In this document: positions 1-11,386 of the stretch, one piece after another
Layout of the letters: each line of letters opens with the position of its first letter
Position numbering within the stretch: position 1 is the first letter of the stretch
Assembly: GCF_014898815.1 (NCBI RefSeq)
Contig: NW_026515516.1
Span: forward strand, 1,364,001-1,428,000
Direction of reading: 5' to 3'
DNA: 64,000 nucleotides
From: Panonychus citri
Taxonomy: Eukaryota; Arthropoda; Arachnida; Trombidiformes; Tetranychidae
Translations under genes and position numbers: made by a program
The notes under the pieces: model-generated
Databases searched by the model: none
What the model was told of the DNA's origin: nothing
Seen by the model: the letters and a program-made list of their open reading frames with translations, nothing else

Positions 1-3000
1 TTGTCTTCCTCATCATTTTCTCATTCTTTTTTTTTTCTTCCACAGAACTTTTCCCCTCATCATCATTATCATCATAACCATTATTTCTGGTTACAAAAAG
101 AAAGGGATAAAACTGATGACCATTCATGATGATGACCCATTCAAAGTAACAGTAATTTGCTTCGAGTCAATTTTAATCTTAACCATGAAGTTGGAAAAGT
201 TAATCCAATGTTACCGTTTAAATTGTTGTCAAACTGATTGTGAACCTTTTATTATTATTATTGATTAATATCAAATGTAAATAGTAAATATTATGATTGT
301 GAATTTAAATTCAATCATATTTATCAAGTTGTTTAATCTGTTTCCATGAAGATGATGGTGTAATATTTTTCAGCGAAACTCAAATATTCAGAAAAATTTG
401 TATCATGAAAAATCATTGGGAACTTTTAATATTATCAATATAACAAATGATCGGTTTGAAGAGAGAGAGAGAGAAAAAAAATCAAATCGATTCACAAGAT
501 TTCATTAATTCCATCATCATCTTAACACTTCATTTATACTGAGATGTTGATAGAGTGAGAGAGAAATTGTTCAGAACCATTTTCTCATCCTCATCTTTTA
601 CTTGAACGGATGAACTGGATGAAGATAATGGAGATCAAAATGATCTTAAGGGTCACTTTAAAGATTTAAAATTCGAATTGAAAGAAAATGAAAAAAAGAG
701 AAAGTTTTCAGAATATGATGAGAGAGAGAGAGGGACAAGGTCTTTGCGTGTTTAAAAAGCATCCTCATCATCTTTCATCATCAAAAACTGACCAGAATCT
801 CACAAAGAGTAGGGTAACAATAATAACGATTGGATAATAATAGAAACTGAATCAAAATCATGTTCCCAATAAAAGTACAAAGAAATGGAATTGAAATAAC
901 TTTTTTTTTATTCGAAAGACAAACATTGGGAATATTATAAATAAACAGAAATAAGATGCTGATGTTCAATCTGATGATGATGATTTGACATTCATATACA
1001 TCTAAATACAAAGTGTCTGAAATAAATGAAAAGGTGTCCGGTTGCTATAGATGAATGATAAGTGTATATCTAGTAATACAAATGGCCAATGGTCAATGGA
1101 TTTCAAGGTAAATCGTTCGTTAACCAAACAATAGCTAATGATAATACTATAAGCTGATAATAATAATAATAATAAATTCTGAACAAATAACAATATAACA
1201 CAATCAATACCAATGCTACAAATGCACATTCACTTTGGTCTTTACCAATTGCGAGTGTTTTTTTTTATATTATCATCATTATTACTCACAATTGTCCCGG
1301 TGGACTTTTAATACATGTTACTACATGTACACTCTCACCTCAATTGGTTAATATAACAAGGGAAACTGATCATCAAATATAAAGAGATGATGTTGATGAT
1401 CAGTACAAAAGGCCATCGGTGGTGATTTACCAACATGGACCAGCACCAACAACACCAAAAGACTAAAGTTTACTTTATTGGGATAAGGTTGAAATTGTGT
1501 ATTTACTTTTGAGATTTAAAAGGTTCCTCTTTTTTCTGGCTGTTGCTTTCATCTCTCATCATCATTATCATCTTGTCTTCCTTTCCTTTTGATGCTTATG
1601 GTTCATTATTCAGGTAACAATAGCGTGTTAACCAGGCCAATGGCTCTCATTTTTTTCCCTCTCCTTTGCCTTTTTTTTTCATCTCTTACGGTCTATCAAA
1701 CTTTTCTTGTATCTAAACTCATTTTTCAATCGCAAGGATTCAGGAGACTTTCCCTTTTGTATTAATATCTCCCATTGATGTATATGGAGATTTTCAAGTG
1801 ATGATGAGGGAAGATGATGGTGATGAGAGTGAGTGAGAGAGAAGTTGAAACTTTTTCGATTGATTTTAATGTGATAGTTTCCCTTTTTTGTTACTGTATT
1901 AGAATCGGGAATTAGTTTCAAGCTTTAATCAAGTTTTTTACGCTCACGATTATAATTTTGTTTTCTCTTTACTCTCTGTTGATTATTGTGATCATTTTTG
2001 ATAGCAACTGATGATCAGGATGATGTGAAAGATAATCAACCAAGGAAACTGAGGAAAGATGAATTGATGACAATTTTGACGTGTTTTTTATTTGATAGTA
2101 ACGGCAACAGATTCGCCTTGTTAAGTTTTCCCTCTCGTGATGGAAAATAATATTCATTTATTGTTGATTAACCATTGATATTGTACATTATTATCTTCAC
2201 AGACCTTTGGGTTTACTGTATGTAGATTTATTATTGTTTGATGATAACTGTTGAAAAATATCACAATCAATTATGATTGAGGGAAAATTGTTAATTGCTC
2301 AATCAAACAATTCACAATTTCCAGCAATTCAATTGCAAAACAATCAATAACAATCATCAAATTGTAACAAAAAAAAACATTGACGAAGTAAAAAAATAAC
2401 CTAAAAATTGAGGATAAAATAAAATTATTACCAAAATATCATAACTTTGATTGGATATCCTTGGATAATAATAATTGCCATAGACAATAAAAAAGTAACG
2501 GTAAAAAATAAAATGAATCATGTGAGCAATTAAATTGGTTGTAGAGAAATGAAATTCAACAATTGCTGGACATTCATCTTGGATCCATTGGTCAAGCAAT
2601 ATACTAGAGTATATGTATATTGTAATACAATAACATACTAATCAACAATTAAATTGTGTAATAATATATTTTTTGCAATCCATTAATCAAATGGAAATTT
2701 AAATTGCGATTTGAAAATATAAGAAAAGTTTGTTTCGATTAGGATTTATTATCATCAGACAATTAATGATAATATGATATTGTATTACAATGATGATAAC
2801 CTTTTTTCTCAGTGTATTTGCAAATCATTTACAGCAATCAAGTGAAATCAAAGCTAATCTGATGAATGAGATAATAATCTTATCCATATGAATGAACGTG
2901 AAAAAAAACTGTTCATTGATATTTCAACACAAGAAACTATCACAATCCGTTGATGCAAGAAAAAAAAACTCATCATAATTTTTTTGTCATCATCATCATC

Positions 3001-4142
3001 AAAATAATCATCACTATTAATAATATTACCCATGGTACTGATTATGATGATTGTTATTGTTGTATTATTGTCAAAGGAGTTTAAGTTACACACTCGAAAG
3101 GGTTTTTTTTTATCAATTGAATTTCTCACTGGTGAACTTTTATCCCTCCAAAGGGCCAACAAAATAATACCCGAAATTGAGCTGTGTTATCATTGAGAGA
3201 TATGATTTCTTTGCATCATTGTGATGATGATGATGAAGTCACAATGAATACAAATAAGCAAAACCATTAACACGAGGATACATATTGGCAATTTATGTAT
3301 ACATTGTATTGGAAAATGTTAATCTCTCTCTCTTTTTGATATTCAGAGGTGGTGAAGTTACAGTTCGACACAAAAGTTTCCACTTGGATGGTCATAGGGA
3401 GAGGAATTGAGAGTTGTATATATTTCATATCGACTATTGTTGTATTCATTGTATCGTGTCTTTGGTGGACAAAGAAAACGGGTTATATCATATTGACTTT
3501 ATCGTTGCTTTTTTAGGTCAAACTTTTTTTTCTAATTCGTCTTTTCATCTGAGAAACAGAGAGAGAGAGAAATTTTCTAATCTTTTGATATCATTTCCTA
3601 TTTGATTGTTACTCGATTATTTACCTTTATTATCTTCACATTGATCAAATATTGATTGTATTGATTGATGAAAAGTAATGATAATCTTTTCAAAGATGAT
3701 GATTACGATTAAATGATGTGACAAAAAAAAAGTTGAGATCGAAACCGATTTACTTATATGATAAGATATTGAGAAGTATAAAGTTACTCGATAAGGATCG
3801 AAAAATTTGAGAGAAAATGTTGAAAATCTATCTTTCAATACTAAGATTTTAATTGTGGAAGTGTGACTATATAGTGAGTTGGAACTCTTTTCTAATTGAC
3901 CTCTAATTGCAACTACTTACACTCTTCTAAATAAGATAGCATTCAGGGTATGGAAATATAATCGAATGTTGATCAATTCGTTATTTTATCGAAACAAGGT
4001 AAAAGTATTTATAAAGTGTGAAAGTTTAAAAGTGTTTTTTCTTTGTACTTTGATTATGGAAATTGTTTCATTTAGAAAACTGGAAAACGTCAATATCCGA
4101 TTAATTCGAAAGTATCATGAAAGAAAATAAGAAACATCGCTC
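1..4142. other. Noncoding AT-rich DNA
   Basis: I see no supportable gene here. The open frames are short, lack recognisable domains and mostly run through GATGAT, GA or poly-A stretches. There are short (GA)n runs near 460-475 and 720-735, and many ATCATC/GATGAT runs. The stretch ends where the left terminus of the candidate transposon begins. Confidence 0.6.
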
Positions 4143-4239
4143 CCCAATCAACATACTAACAAATTTGGAGGCTTTTGGAGGTAAATCCGACTCCATTTTG
4201 AATCAGAAAAATTTTAGATGAAAAATTTTGGACTCCAAA
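4143..4239. repeat. Left terminal and subterminal repeats of the candidate transposon
   Basis: CCCAATCAACA occupies 4143-4153. TTTGGAG follows at 4164-4170 and 4174-4180, CCGACTCCA at 4187-4195 and GGACTCCAAA at 4230-4239. These words match those at the right end near 13274-13349. Confidence 0.6.
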
Positions 4240-4276
4240 CAAGTCAAAAGTAGAGAAAAAAATCCATCTTTATACA

Positions 4277-4483
4277 ATGGCGATTATTAAAAAAAGCGAA
4301 AAAACTCTTGTGCTTAAGACTAATTATGAAAAAATTCTGGTAGATTGGAAAACACTTTTGAGCTTAATGAAGCTTTTAATCACAGAATTTGACAATTTTT
4401 CAACAATAGAATTTGATATTTATCATAGAAATTTTATAAAAAGAGATCATATATATTCTAGGAAATTGATTATTGGCACTTAG
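4277..4483 (+). CDS. Small ORF inside the transposon, unknown
   Basis: This is a 68-codon open frame just inside the left terminus, with an ATG preceded by ACA and a Lys-rich start. I recognise no domain. It could be a remnant or simply an open frame by chance in AT-rich DNA. It is listed only because it lies in a coding-dense element and is not a repeat translation. Confidence 0.15.
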   Translation: MAIIKKSEKTLVLKTNYEKILVDWKTLLSLMKLLITEFDNFSTIEFDIYHRNFIKRDHIYSRKLIIGT

Positions 4484-4686
4484 AAAATCACACAGTTAGG
4501 AAAATTTATAAAAGACATTAGAAAAATAGTGAGAGTAAAATAAAGCTGATTTGAAAAAATTCGATTAAATGAGAAATTTTTTTGAGAGAATTAATTTTTG
4601 TTTTGGTGATTGTTTCTTTCATTGTAATTGTACTTTTGTCGGTTGAATAAGATGTGAAAATGATCTCTTGATGAAGGTTAAATTTT

Positions 4687-4881
4687 TCAATAGATTCCAA
4701 GATCCGTGAAGTGAATATCCATCTTTTCAATCTCAAGCGTATAATCCATGTGCTCATATTTTTCGTCTATTTCCATTTCTGGATATTCTTCATCATAATC
4801 CATGTAAACATGACGATTTGAATCTTTTTCTTTATGATGATTAATTTCTTTGATTAGATTCTGAATCCTTTGATTTTCCAC
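4687..4881 (-). CDS. Small acidic ORF inside the transposon, possibly an exon
   Basis: This open frame is rich in Glu, Asp, Met and Tyr (a repeated DYxxEYPEMEIDEKYEH pattern), unlike the background. The first ATG in frame corresponds to position 4803; upstream of it the frame has no Met. A good donor (AAAG then GTAAGT, near 4976) and an acceptor (TTCTTAAAG, near 4916) lie upstream on this strand, so it may be the downstream part of a short spliced transcript. It lies 3' of the transposase on the same strand. The function is unknown. Confidence 0.2.
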   Translation of the reverse strand: MENQRIQNLIKEINHHKEKDSNRHVYMDYDEEYPEMEIDEKYEHMDYTLEIEKMDIHFTDLGIY

Positions 4882-5225
4882 TTGACCAGAAAAATAACAA
4901 AATATTGCCCATCTTTAAGAAGATCAAATGATGTTAGTGATGTTGATCAAATAAACGTTGAAAATGTCACAAACTTACCTTTGATTTTATTCACAATTAG
5001 TTGATTGTTTTCACTGATTATTCAGTTCACAGAGAATAATAAATAATTGAATTATAATCACAAATAATTGAAAAGAAATAGAGAATTGTCACCAAAAATA
5101 ATTGAATTGATTTAAAAACTTGATCCACAAAATGTAAACAAAGAACATTAATAGCGTCCAGAATGAACGAATAGCTTTTTTTCTCATTTTTTCGAATTTA
5201 GTCGCTTGAAGTTTTGGCTTTATTT

Positions 5226-6893
5226 TCACTTATTTTCGAGAAACATTTCAACGACATAATTTGATCTGTAAGTGAAATGAAAATCTTTGCTCTTAACAAG
5301 TATGAACTTTGATGATATTTCACTGAGTTTAACAATTGTTAAATCACCACACTCTTTTCTAATCTCATGAATATTGCTCAATTCGAACGAGAAAACTCCA
5401 GTATCTCCTTCGTAGTTGATTTTAACTGGACTCGTGATTATAAGATGACATAAAAGATATAAAGATGAATCGATGTCGACAATATATTTTATCTCGTAGA
5501 ACTTTCCGTCGTTGGTTTTGATGTGAGAATCATCTCTTATTTTCTTTTCACAATAGTAAGAAGTTGAATATCTTTTTCCTTGATATTTGAATGAACTTAT
5601 ATATTCCAAACTTGAGCCATAAGAGTATCGAAATTCATTGAAGTTTTCGTTGATGAAATCTGTCAATTTTCTTCTAGTTGAAAAAGTTGTATTTGAATCG
5701 AAGATTTTTGTGAGAGAAACGAGATCAGCTGAGCAGCCAAAAAATCTTTTTTCTTTATCAGATAAACTCCATTTGTTTAATCTTGTTGCCTTGAATTCTT
5801 TATACTTGAAATCACACATGAAAAAACGAATCAATGATGGTCCAATATGAGAATATCTATGAACTTTTCTCTTGATTTTTCCCATGTAGTCCTCCAATGG
5901 ATATGAACTCACATTAGAATTCGGTCCAAGATTAGCCACAGAATCAGAAATGTGAGCCAGAATATGGAGGTTATAAGATAGAAAATTTGGCCCATAGAAA
6001 CTTGAGACGCCCGATTGAAACTCTTCAATTAAATTTCTGATCTCTTGTAGCTCATTTTCCGAACCATTACCAACGTGAGCGAGAAAGTAAATTCTGGATA
6101 ATGTTGCCATATGTTTGATAATTTTCCATTGCAGTAAACCAGCAGTTGTAGGGAAAAAAAAGTAAGAAAGAAAAGCATCATATTCACTAGATTTCCAATT
6201 CTTGATTTGATCCAAGTCTCTAGGAACACGAGTAAATTCTGACGGAACAGAAATAGAAGTTAGTCGAGAACTAAGTTCATTTTTACACAATGAACGATCA
6301 ACATTCCGGTAATAGATTCTCGTAGATTGGTGTTGTTGAAGAATCCCCTTGATCAACAAATTTCTGAAGACTCCTAGAGAAATGCTATGCATCGGCTCTA
6401 CGGAAATACCATTCACGATATCAAAATCGTCTAATAGAAGTAGAGGTGAGACTCCGTTCAAACCATTGAACCTGGGGCTTTGAGACGATTGTATTGGATT
6501 TAGAAGATAATTTTTGTAATCGAGAAAATCTTGTCTAGTCCTTTTTAGGTCAATAATCTCTCGTTGTGTCTTATTGTTATAGAGTCTAGCGCCACTGTTA
6601 TTTGAAGTTGCTGTGATGAGACACCAGTCGCATCCATTCAAATGGTTATATTGTTTGGTGTTTCTAAGATATGCTCGCATGGGAGCATCAGCGATGAGAC
6701 AAATGAGATGAAATGTCGCAGAAAAAGATTCATAAATATTATTCGTCATTTTTCTACTCCAATGCACTGGTTTTTGCGAAAGATCAATAAGATCTTCAAC
6801 AATAGGACCTAAATAACACTCAACAGGAGGTTTTTTCTTTCCGATAAATATTCCTACGAGAAAGAAAAATTTTCTACGAAATTCGAATTTCAT
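5226..6893 (-). CDS. Tnp2-like transposase, catalytic and C-terminal part
   Basis: This is a 555-codon open frame resembling the arthropod 'transposase domain-containing' proteins of the Tnp2 (CACTA/CMC) type. Recognisable blocks in order are GIFIGKKKPP near the start, an ADAPMRAYL segment followed by a Cys-x2-Cys knuckle (CDWC), VEPMHSISLGVFRNLL (family DxMHxxxLGVxKxLL), a PSEFTRVPRDLDQIKNWKSSEY block, and YNLHILAHISD then YPLEDYMGKIKRKVHRYSH. The acidic residue of ADAP and an acidic residue before MHSISLG fit catalytic positions; Glu replaces the usual Asp in the latter. The segment carrying the expected first catalytic Asp (HADE, near 6953-6964) lies upstream in another frame, so the apparent start Met is probably not the true start. 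The family call is strong; activity of this copy is doubtful. Confidence 0.75.
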   Translation of the reverse strand: MKFEFRRKFFFLVGIFIGKKKPPVECYLGPIVEDLIDLSQKPVHWSRKMTNNIYESFSATFHLICLIADAPMRAYLRNTKQYNHLNGCDWCLITATSNNSGARLYNNKTQREIIDLKRTRQDFLDYKNYLLNPIQSSQSPRFNGLNGVSPLLLLDDFDIVNGISVEPMHSISLGVFRNLLIKGILQQHQSTRIYYRNVDRSLCKNELSSRLTSISVPSEFTRVPRDLDQIKNWKSSEYDAFLSYFFFPTTAGLLQWKIIKHMATLSRIYFLAHVGNGSENELQEIRNLIEEFQSGVSSFYGPNFLSYNLHILAHISDSVANLGPNSNVSSYPLEDYMGKIKRKVHRYSHIGPSLIRFFMCDFKYKEFKATRLNKWSLSDKEKRFFGCSADLVSLTKIFDSNTTFSTRRKLTDFINENFNEFRYSYGSSLEYISSFKYQGKRYSTSYYCEKKIRDDSHIKTNDGKFYEIKYIVDIDSSLYLLCHLIITSPVKINYEGDTGVFSFELSNIHEIRKECGDLTIVKLSEISSKFILVKSKDFHFTYRSNYVVEMFLENK

Positions 6894-6995
6894 TTCATTA
6901 ATTGTGAAAAAATTGGAAAAATTTTCACATTAGTACTTTTACCAACAGCAACTTCATCAGCATGGATTGTTAGTGTCATCCTTTTATCCCACTTT

Positions 6996-7667
6996 CTAGA
7001 AAATTTTCTTAACGTTTCTAGCTTGGGAAGAATTTGAAACGTCGGTTGAAAGATTTTCTTCATCCATCCAACAATTAGCTGGTAAATTTGTTAGAATTTT
7101 TTCAAGCTGCTTTCTCAATGGTGAATGGAGAAAAAAGTCATGTTTCTTTAGATCAGGCTTGATTAGCTGGTCATGGCACTGAAATGATTCATACAGCTTC
7201 GGCTCGCCTGAATATGGTCCATGAGAGTGATTACTTTCACAAAGAATATAACAGTTAACTTCATTCTGTTTAGATTTCGAATCCCAATAGTATCTTACAC
7301 TTGGTAAGACAACAGGGGATGACGAATATCTAGTACTGAAACTGTTGAATAGATTGACGGCAATTTCACATGATGTTAAATTGAGGCCAGCATGAGATAG
7401 AAGAGTGGCTAGTAACACTTCACAATATTCTTTCTTTGATGGTTTAACGATTTCGCGAGAAAAAGAATCATCATCTGTGGAACTAGATGAGAAATGATCT
7501 TCACTGGAAGTTGATCCCAGACTCTTTTCACTTATTTGAGAGTTTGAGTCACTAAACTCATCTTGAGAATCATTCAAATTGAATAAATATAAATCTTGAT
7601 TGTATTCATTTCGTCTTTTAAAACGACGTAGAATGTTTCTCTGATTACTCATTGAAATAATAAACAA
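6996..7667 (-). CDS. Tnp2-like transposase, N-terminal part in a different frame
   Basis: This 223-codon frame lies directly upstream of the transposase body on the same strand. It has a basic start, a Ser/Asp/Glu-rich linker (about residues 30-75) and then a segment with SVRYYWDSK and cysteine/histidine positions typical of the N-terminal region of Tnp2-like arthropod proteins. The frame closes at 6996. The expected continuation (a KWDKRMTLTIHADE stretch) is open in another frame from about 7040 to 6905, and the main body lies in a third frame after about 6905. No convincing intron explains the switches, so indels are likelier. The start Met could be the first ATG (7667) or the one five residues later (MSNQRN). 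Confidence 0.6.
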   Translation of the reverse strand: MFIISMSNQRNILRRFKRRNEYNQDLYLFNLNDSQDEFSDSNSQISEKSLGSTSSEDHFSSSSTDDDSFSREIVKPSKKEYCEVLLATLLSHAGLNLTSCEIAVNLFNSFSTRYSSSPVVLPSVRYYWDSKSKQNEVNCYILCESNHSHGPYSGEPKLYESFQCHDQLIKPDLKKHDFFLHSPLRKQLEKILTNLPANCWMDEENLSTDVSNSSQARNVKKIF

Positions 7668-8001
7668 ACAAATAATTAATCACTTTGTATAAATCAATGA
7701 ACACAATTTACTTTAAATAGAAAACTAAATAATCTAAAAATTAAGCGCTTAGTCAAATATATTTAAAGAGGAAACACATTGTTGTCACGTGACATGAAAA
7801 AGAATAGAATATTTTGTTTGTTCTCTATGGAAACTTGTCTCCATGGCAACGTAACTGAAACAGCCAATTAAAAAAGCGTAGAATTTAATCAATTTTCAAT
7901 TTCCTTTTTTGATAAGACTTTTAAATTGTTAAATTGTATTTATTGTTCTCATAAATTGTTTTATTTTGTTAAATTTTGTTTTAATTTTCTTCTTACTTTG
8001 T
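7668..8001. promoter_or_regulatory. Divergent promoter region of the transposon
   Basis: These 334 bp separate the transposase start on the minus strand from the first BEN-like gene on the plus strand, so any promoters must lie here. It contains TATTTAAAG-like AT stretches (near 7759 and 7705) and a CACGTGAC E-box-like word near 7788. No single element can be assigned with certainty. Confidence 0.4.
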
Positions 8002-9774
8002 ATGGAAAACAAATTTAAAAGAAAAAAATATACTGTTCGACTTATAACACCTTTTACTCCCCGACTAAAAAGAGTTATTCCCAATCAGTGTACACTCATC
8101 GGTTCATTTTTTAATCTCATGATGGGTGAGAAATTAGTTGTTGCCATAGTTCGTGTAAGAGATCGTATTTTAAAGGAAAAAACAGTTTCATTTGTTTTCA
8201 AGGTAAAAGATGAAATGATTCCAAAAGATCTGAAAAACCTTTCAACCTCCAAAAAAAATCTGATCAATGTCTTGGTTTCGGGTTGCCCTCCATTACCAGC
8301 CCTTGCTGTTGTAATAGCCGGTGAGTAATTTTCTTTAAATTGTACGGGTAAATTTCTAATGATTTTTATTCTTTTTCAGATGATTCTCAAGATTTGAAAC
8401 AATCTTATAAATATTTTGTTGACAATATGTCTTCAAAAATGCAGTTTAAAAATTTCCAAAGTAAATTGGTTGATTGGTTTAACGTCGATTGTCTTCAAAT
8501 GGAACAGATTGATTGTAAAGGTCTTCCTAGAGTTTCTGAGGAAGATTTTCTCATGGTTATTGACACAATTACTGCGTTGAAGCTCAGCGACAAAGAAGAA
8601 ATTTCTCAGAAATCAAATGACAAAAAGAGCGAAAAAACTAAACTCAAAAGTAAGACAAAACTTCAAAGTAGTCCAAGTGTTGCAGCTTCATCAAGTTCGG
8701 TAGAAAAGAAATCAACAAAGTCTACAACAGAACCAGCCCAAACAGTTGATTCATTAAGCGCCGAAGACACAGAGTGTTCACTTGATTTGACAAAGAAAGC
8801 TTCCAACAACTTAAATGAAAGTTTAAACATAAAGATTCCTTCGGAGGTTGACTTTCAAAAACTCTATTCAGCTTTGGATAATATTTGCTATGCCAGTATT
8901 CAGGTTTTTGGCCTTGAAATTATCAAAGTATTGGAAACAATGAACGAGAAAATTACAAACAATTTTCAAACGTCTGCTTTCTCACCATCTTCTTCAGAAT
9001 ATAAGCTCAGTGTTTATGATGAGTCTAAAAAGATGAGAATAATACCATCTGATGATGCTACAGTTGTGAAAGGTAAATTTATTTTCCTAGAAGGATGTTT
9101 ACCTCTACCTATTAAACGTTACCGAATGGCAATCAAAGCTGCGAGACAAGCCGATACATTGGAACCAACGGTAATTCTCAACAATATTACTAAATTTGCT
9201 TTCCCTAAACATTGGATTGTTGGTGTAACCATTAGAGGCTCTGGCAATAACAAAGGTTTGATCTCGATTTGGAGCTATCAAGACCCGAATTCAAATCCAT
9301 GCACTGGTACATATGAACAAAATCTTGGCGACGTTAGACTAAGAGCTTTGTATGGTAAGTTTTTCAAATTGAATAGATTTTTATATATTTCAAATGATTT
9401 GAATTTTAAATGATTCATTTTCTAAATTTTTCGACTATTTTCCAGATCATGTAGTCCGTAAGTCAGGGAAGTTGACTTACAATAATGCAATGGAGAAGCT
9501 GCTTGCAAGCAATCTCGCTAAGGCTCTATGTTACGTCAAGTCAAGAATAAAAACAAAACAGCCAATCAAGCAAGAGATTGACGATTATTCTGAAGATATA
9601 TCAGATACATGTAAAGTAAAGAAAGACAATGAATATTGCGAGCCTATTAGTGACGATGACGCAAGTATCAAGTCAATTGCAGTAGTCGATATTAGTGCTG
9701 GAAAGGATTCAAATTACCAAGCTTATGAAGATTCTGGTTCATGCTCTCCAAGTCATGCGAGCCAACACTCATGA
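8002..9774 (+). CDS. BEN-like domain protein, copy 1 (three exons)
   Basis: Exons are 8002-8320, 8380-9354 and 9446-9774; introns are 59 and 91 bp with GTGAGT and GTAAGT donors. The spliced frame is continuous for 540 codons. An upstream in-frame ATG at 7966 gives a hydrophobic leader; the later ATG before ENKFKRKK is preferred because the protein looks nuclear. The N-terminal part is basic and of unknown fold. A Ser/Lys/Thr-rich linker lies around residues 190-240. The C-terminal domain runs from LEGCLPLP through KFAFPKHWIVGVTIRG to LRALYDHVVRKSG, resembling BEN domains (LxxxFPxxxxxxxxxxG, then a helix ending in V). BEN domains bind DNA or chromatin partners. It lies inside the candidate transposon, so a role in binding element ends or regulating expression is inference. 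The BEN call is moderate. Confidence 0.55.
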
Positions 9775-10857
9775 AAACGTTGAAGATAATGATTGTAATG
9801 CAGATGACACAAAGCTTTAACTGATGACGATGATGATCAAGACGAAGATCAAGAAGAAGATCAAGAGGAAGCTGAAGGAAGGAGAAGACCAAGAACAGGC
9901 TCAAGATGAGACTGAAGTAAAATCAAACACATCTAATGAACCGATTGACTATCTCGATAATGATGACGAAATGCTTGATCTCCCAGATGAAATTGAAATA
10001 AAAGAAATGAAAAGAAGGAGAAAAGGAGAAAGAAAAGAAAAGGAGAGGAGAAAGAAAAGAAAAGAAGAGGAGAAAGAAAAGACAGAGAGAAAGACAAAGA
10101 GAAAAGCAGAAAGAAAAAGGAAAAGAAAAGGAAAATGAGAAGAAGAAGGAGAAATTGCTCAATGATGAAGAAAATACAATGAAAAGAAAAGAGAAAGTTA
10201 AATCAATATTGGAGCCGGTAAATGTGAAACCTTCATGTGAAGAAAAAAGTCAACCAATGGAAGTTCAAAATCCTTCGTGTTCATCGAAAAAATCGCCAAC
10301 GAAAGAACAAGAAGACGAGGACCAGCTTGAGGAACAAATGAAAGTTACTCCTGAGGAAGAGAGAGCTGAAAGATTATTGGCCCTTCAGCAAGTAGAGATT
10401 GAAAAACAAGAATCCCAAAATAAAATTGCAGCCCGAAACGAAGTAGCTAGTCGAACTTCAAGTGAAAGTGGAAAAGATGCAGCTACTTCAAGAAAAGATA
10501 TTTATCGCAGTTCATTGATCCAAAAGGAAAAAAGTAAACTTGACATTGACAACGAGCAGACTCAAGCTGAATTCATCAAATGAGTTGGCTCATCAACCAT
10601 CAACATCAGCTCAACAAAATTCATCTGAACAAATAAGTAAAACTTTAAATACCGTTGAAAATTATCCTTTGACTCAGGCGTTACCTAAACAACCCGAATC
10701 TGTTCCACCTGAGAAATCTACCTATGAACATGAAGTAATTGATATGAGATCATCTCTAGCTTTAGCTGGAATAGCTTCAGATCAATTGAAAATGATTCTA
10801 GAAAATCCGAATCTCATTTCGCTAATCAAGCGAATTAATCCTGATACCTCGGAATAA
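9775..10857 (+). pseudogene. Frameshifted, charged coding-like stretch downstream of BEN-like copy 1
   Basis: Codon-like composition continues after the stop at 9774 but jumps between frames. There are acidic Asp/Gln/Glu runs near 9820-9900, a Lys/Arg/Glu run near 10010-10135, an open frame at 10155-10583 with a helix-forming EEERAERLLALQQ segment, and a further frame from about 10570 to 10857 that ends cleanly. The simplest reading is a C-terminal extension of copy 1, or a separate low-complexity protein, broken by several indels. Splicing could explain part of it but I see no consistent donor and acceptor set. No known domain is recognised. Confidence 0.4.
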
Positions 10858-11386
10858 TTTCCTTTGATTTCGAATCATTTCTTCACAAAATCGAATTTTT
10901 TTCTACAATTTTCTGAATTTTTCTAATAATCTGAATTTTTTTTCAACAAAAGTTGATTTGAATTTAATCTTGATACATCAAGTTAAATTTTTAATTTTTC
11001 ATTTTCCATTACTTTTCATCAGATAAAAAGAAAGTTTCGTAATTTTTTGTGTATCAAAATGAAAACTTGATCAACTTTTGTTCACAAGTCAAGACTTGTT
11101 TGACCTTTCCAAATGATTCTTTCCCCTTTTCTTTACTAACCCCACATGACAACAACAAGTGTATAAACTTGGTTTAATCAATTTTCAGCCAATCACAAAT
11201 GCTGAGTGAAAAAACTTAGAAAATTACCTAAATATGTAAGAGGTTTTTTCAACTTTCAGAGTCATTAATTTTTTTGAATAAAATTCTTTTGGGAAATCAT
11301 TTCCGTTTCCAGTTTAGACTTTTCAAATTTACCTATTTAAATCTTACCTTTAGTAGAAATGTTTCAATTTTTGTTCAAATGTGAAA
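10858..11386. other. Spacer between the two BEN-like genes
   Basis: This is AT-rich DNA with no open frame of note. It presumably holds the 3' end of the upstream gene and the promoter of the second BEN-like gene. Confidence 0.4.

Noticed and set aside
2854..3162. 102-codon minus ORF
   Set aside because: It has poly-Asp and poly-Ile from repeats and no domain.
5638..6229. Short ORFs on both strands inside the transposase
   Set aside because: They are shadows of the real transposase frame.
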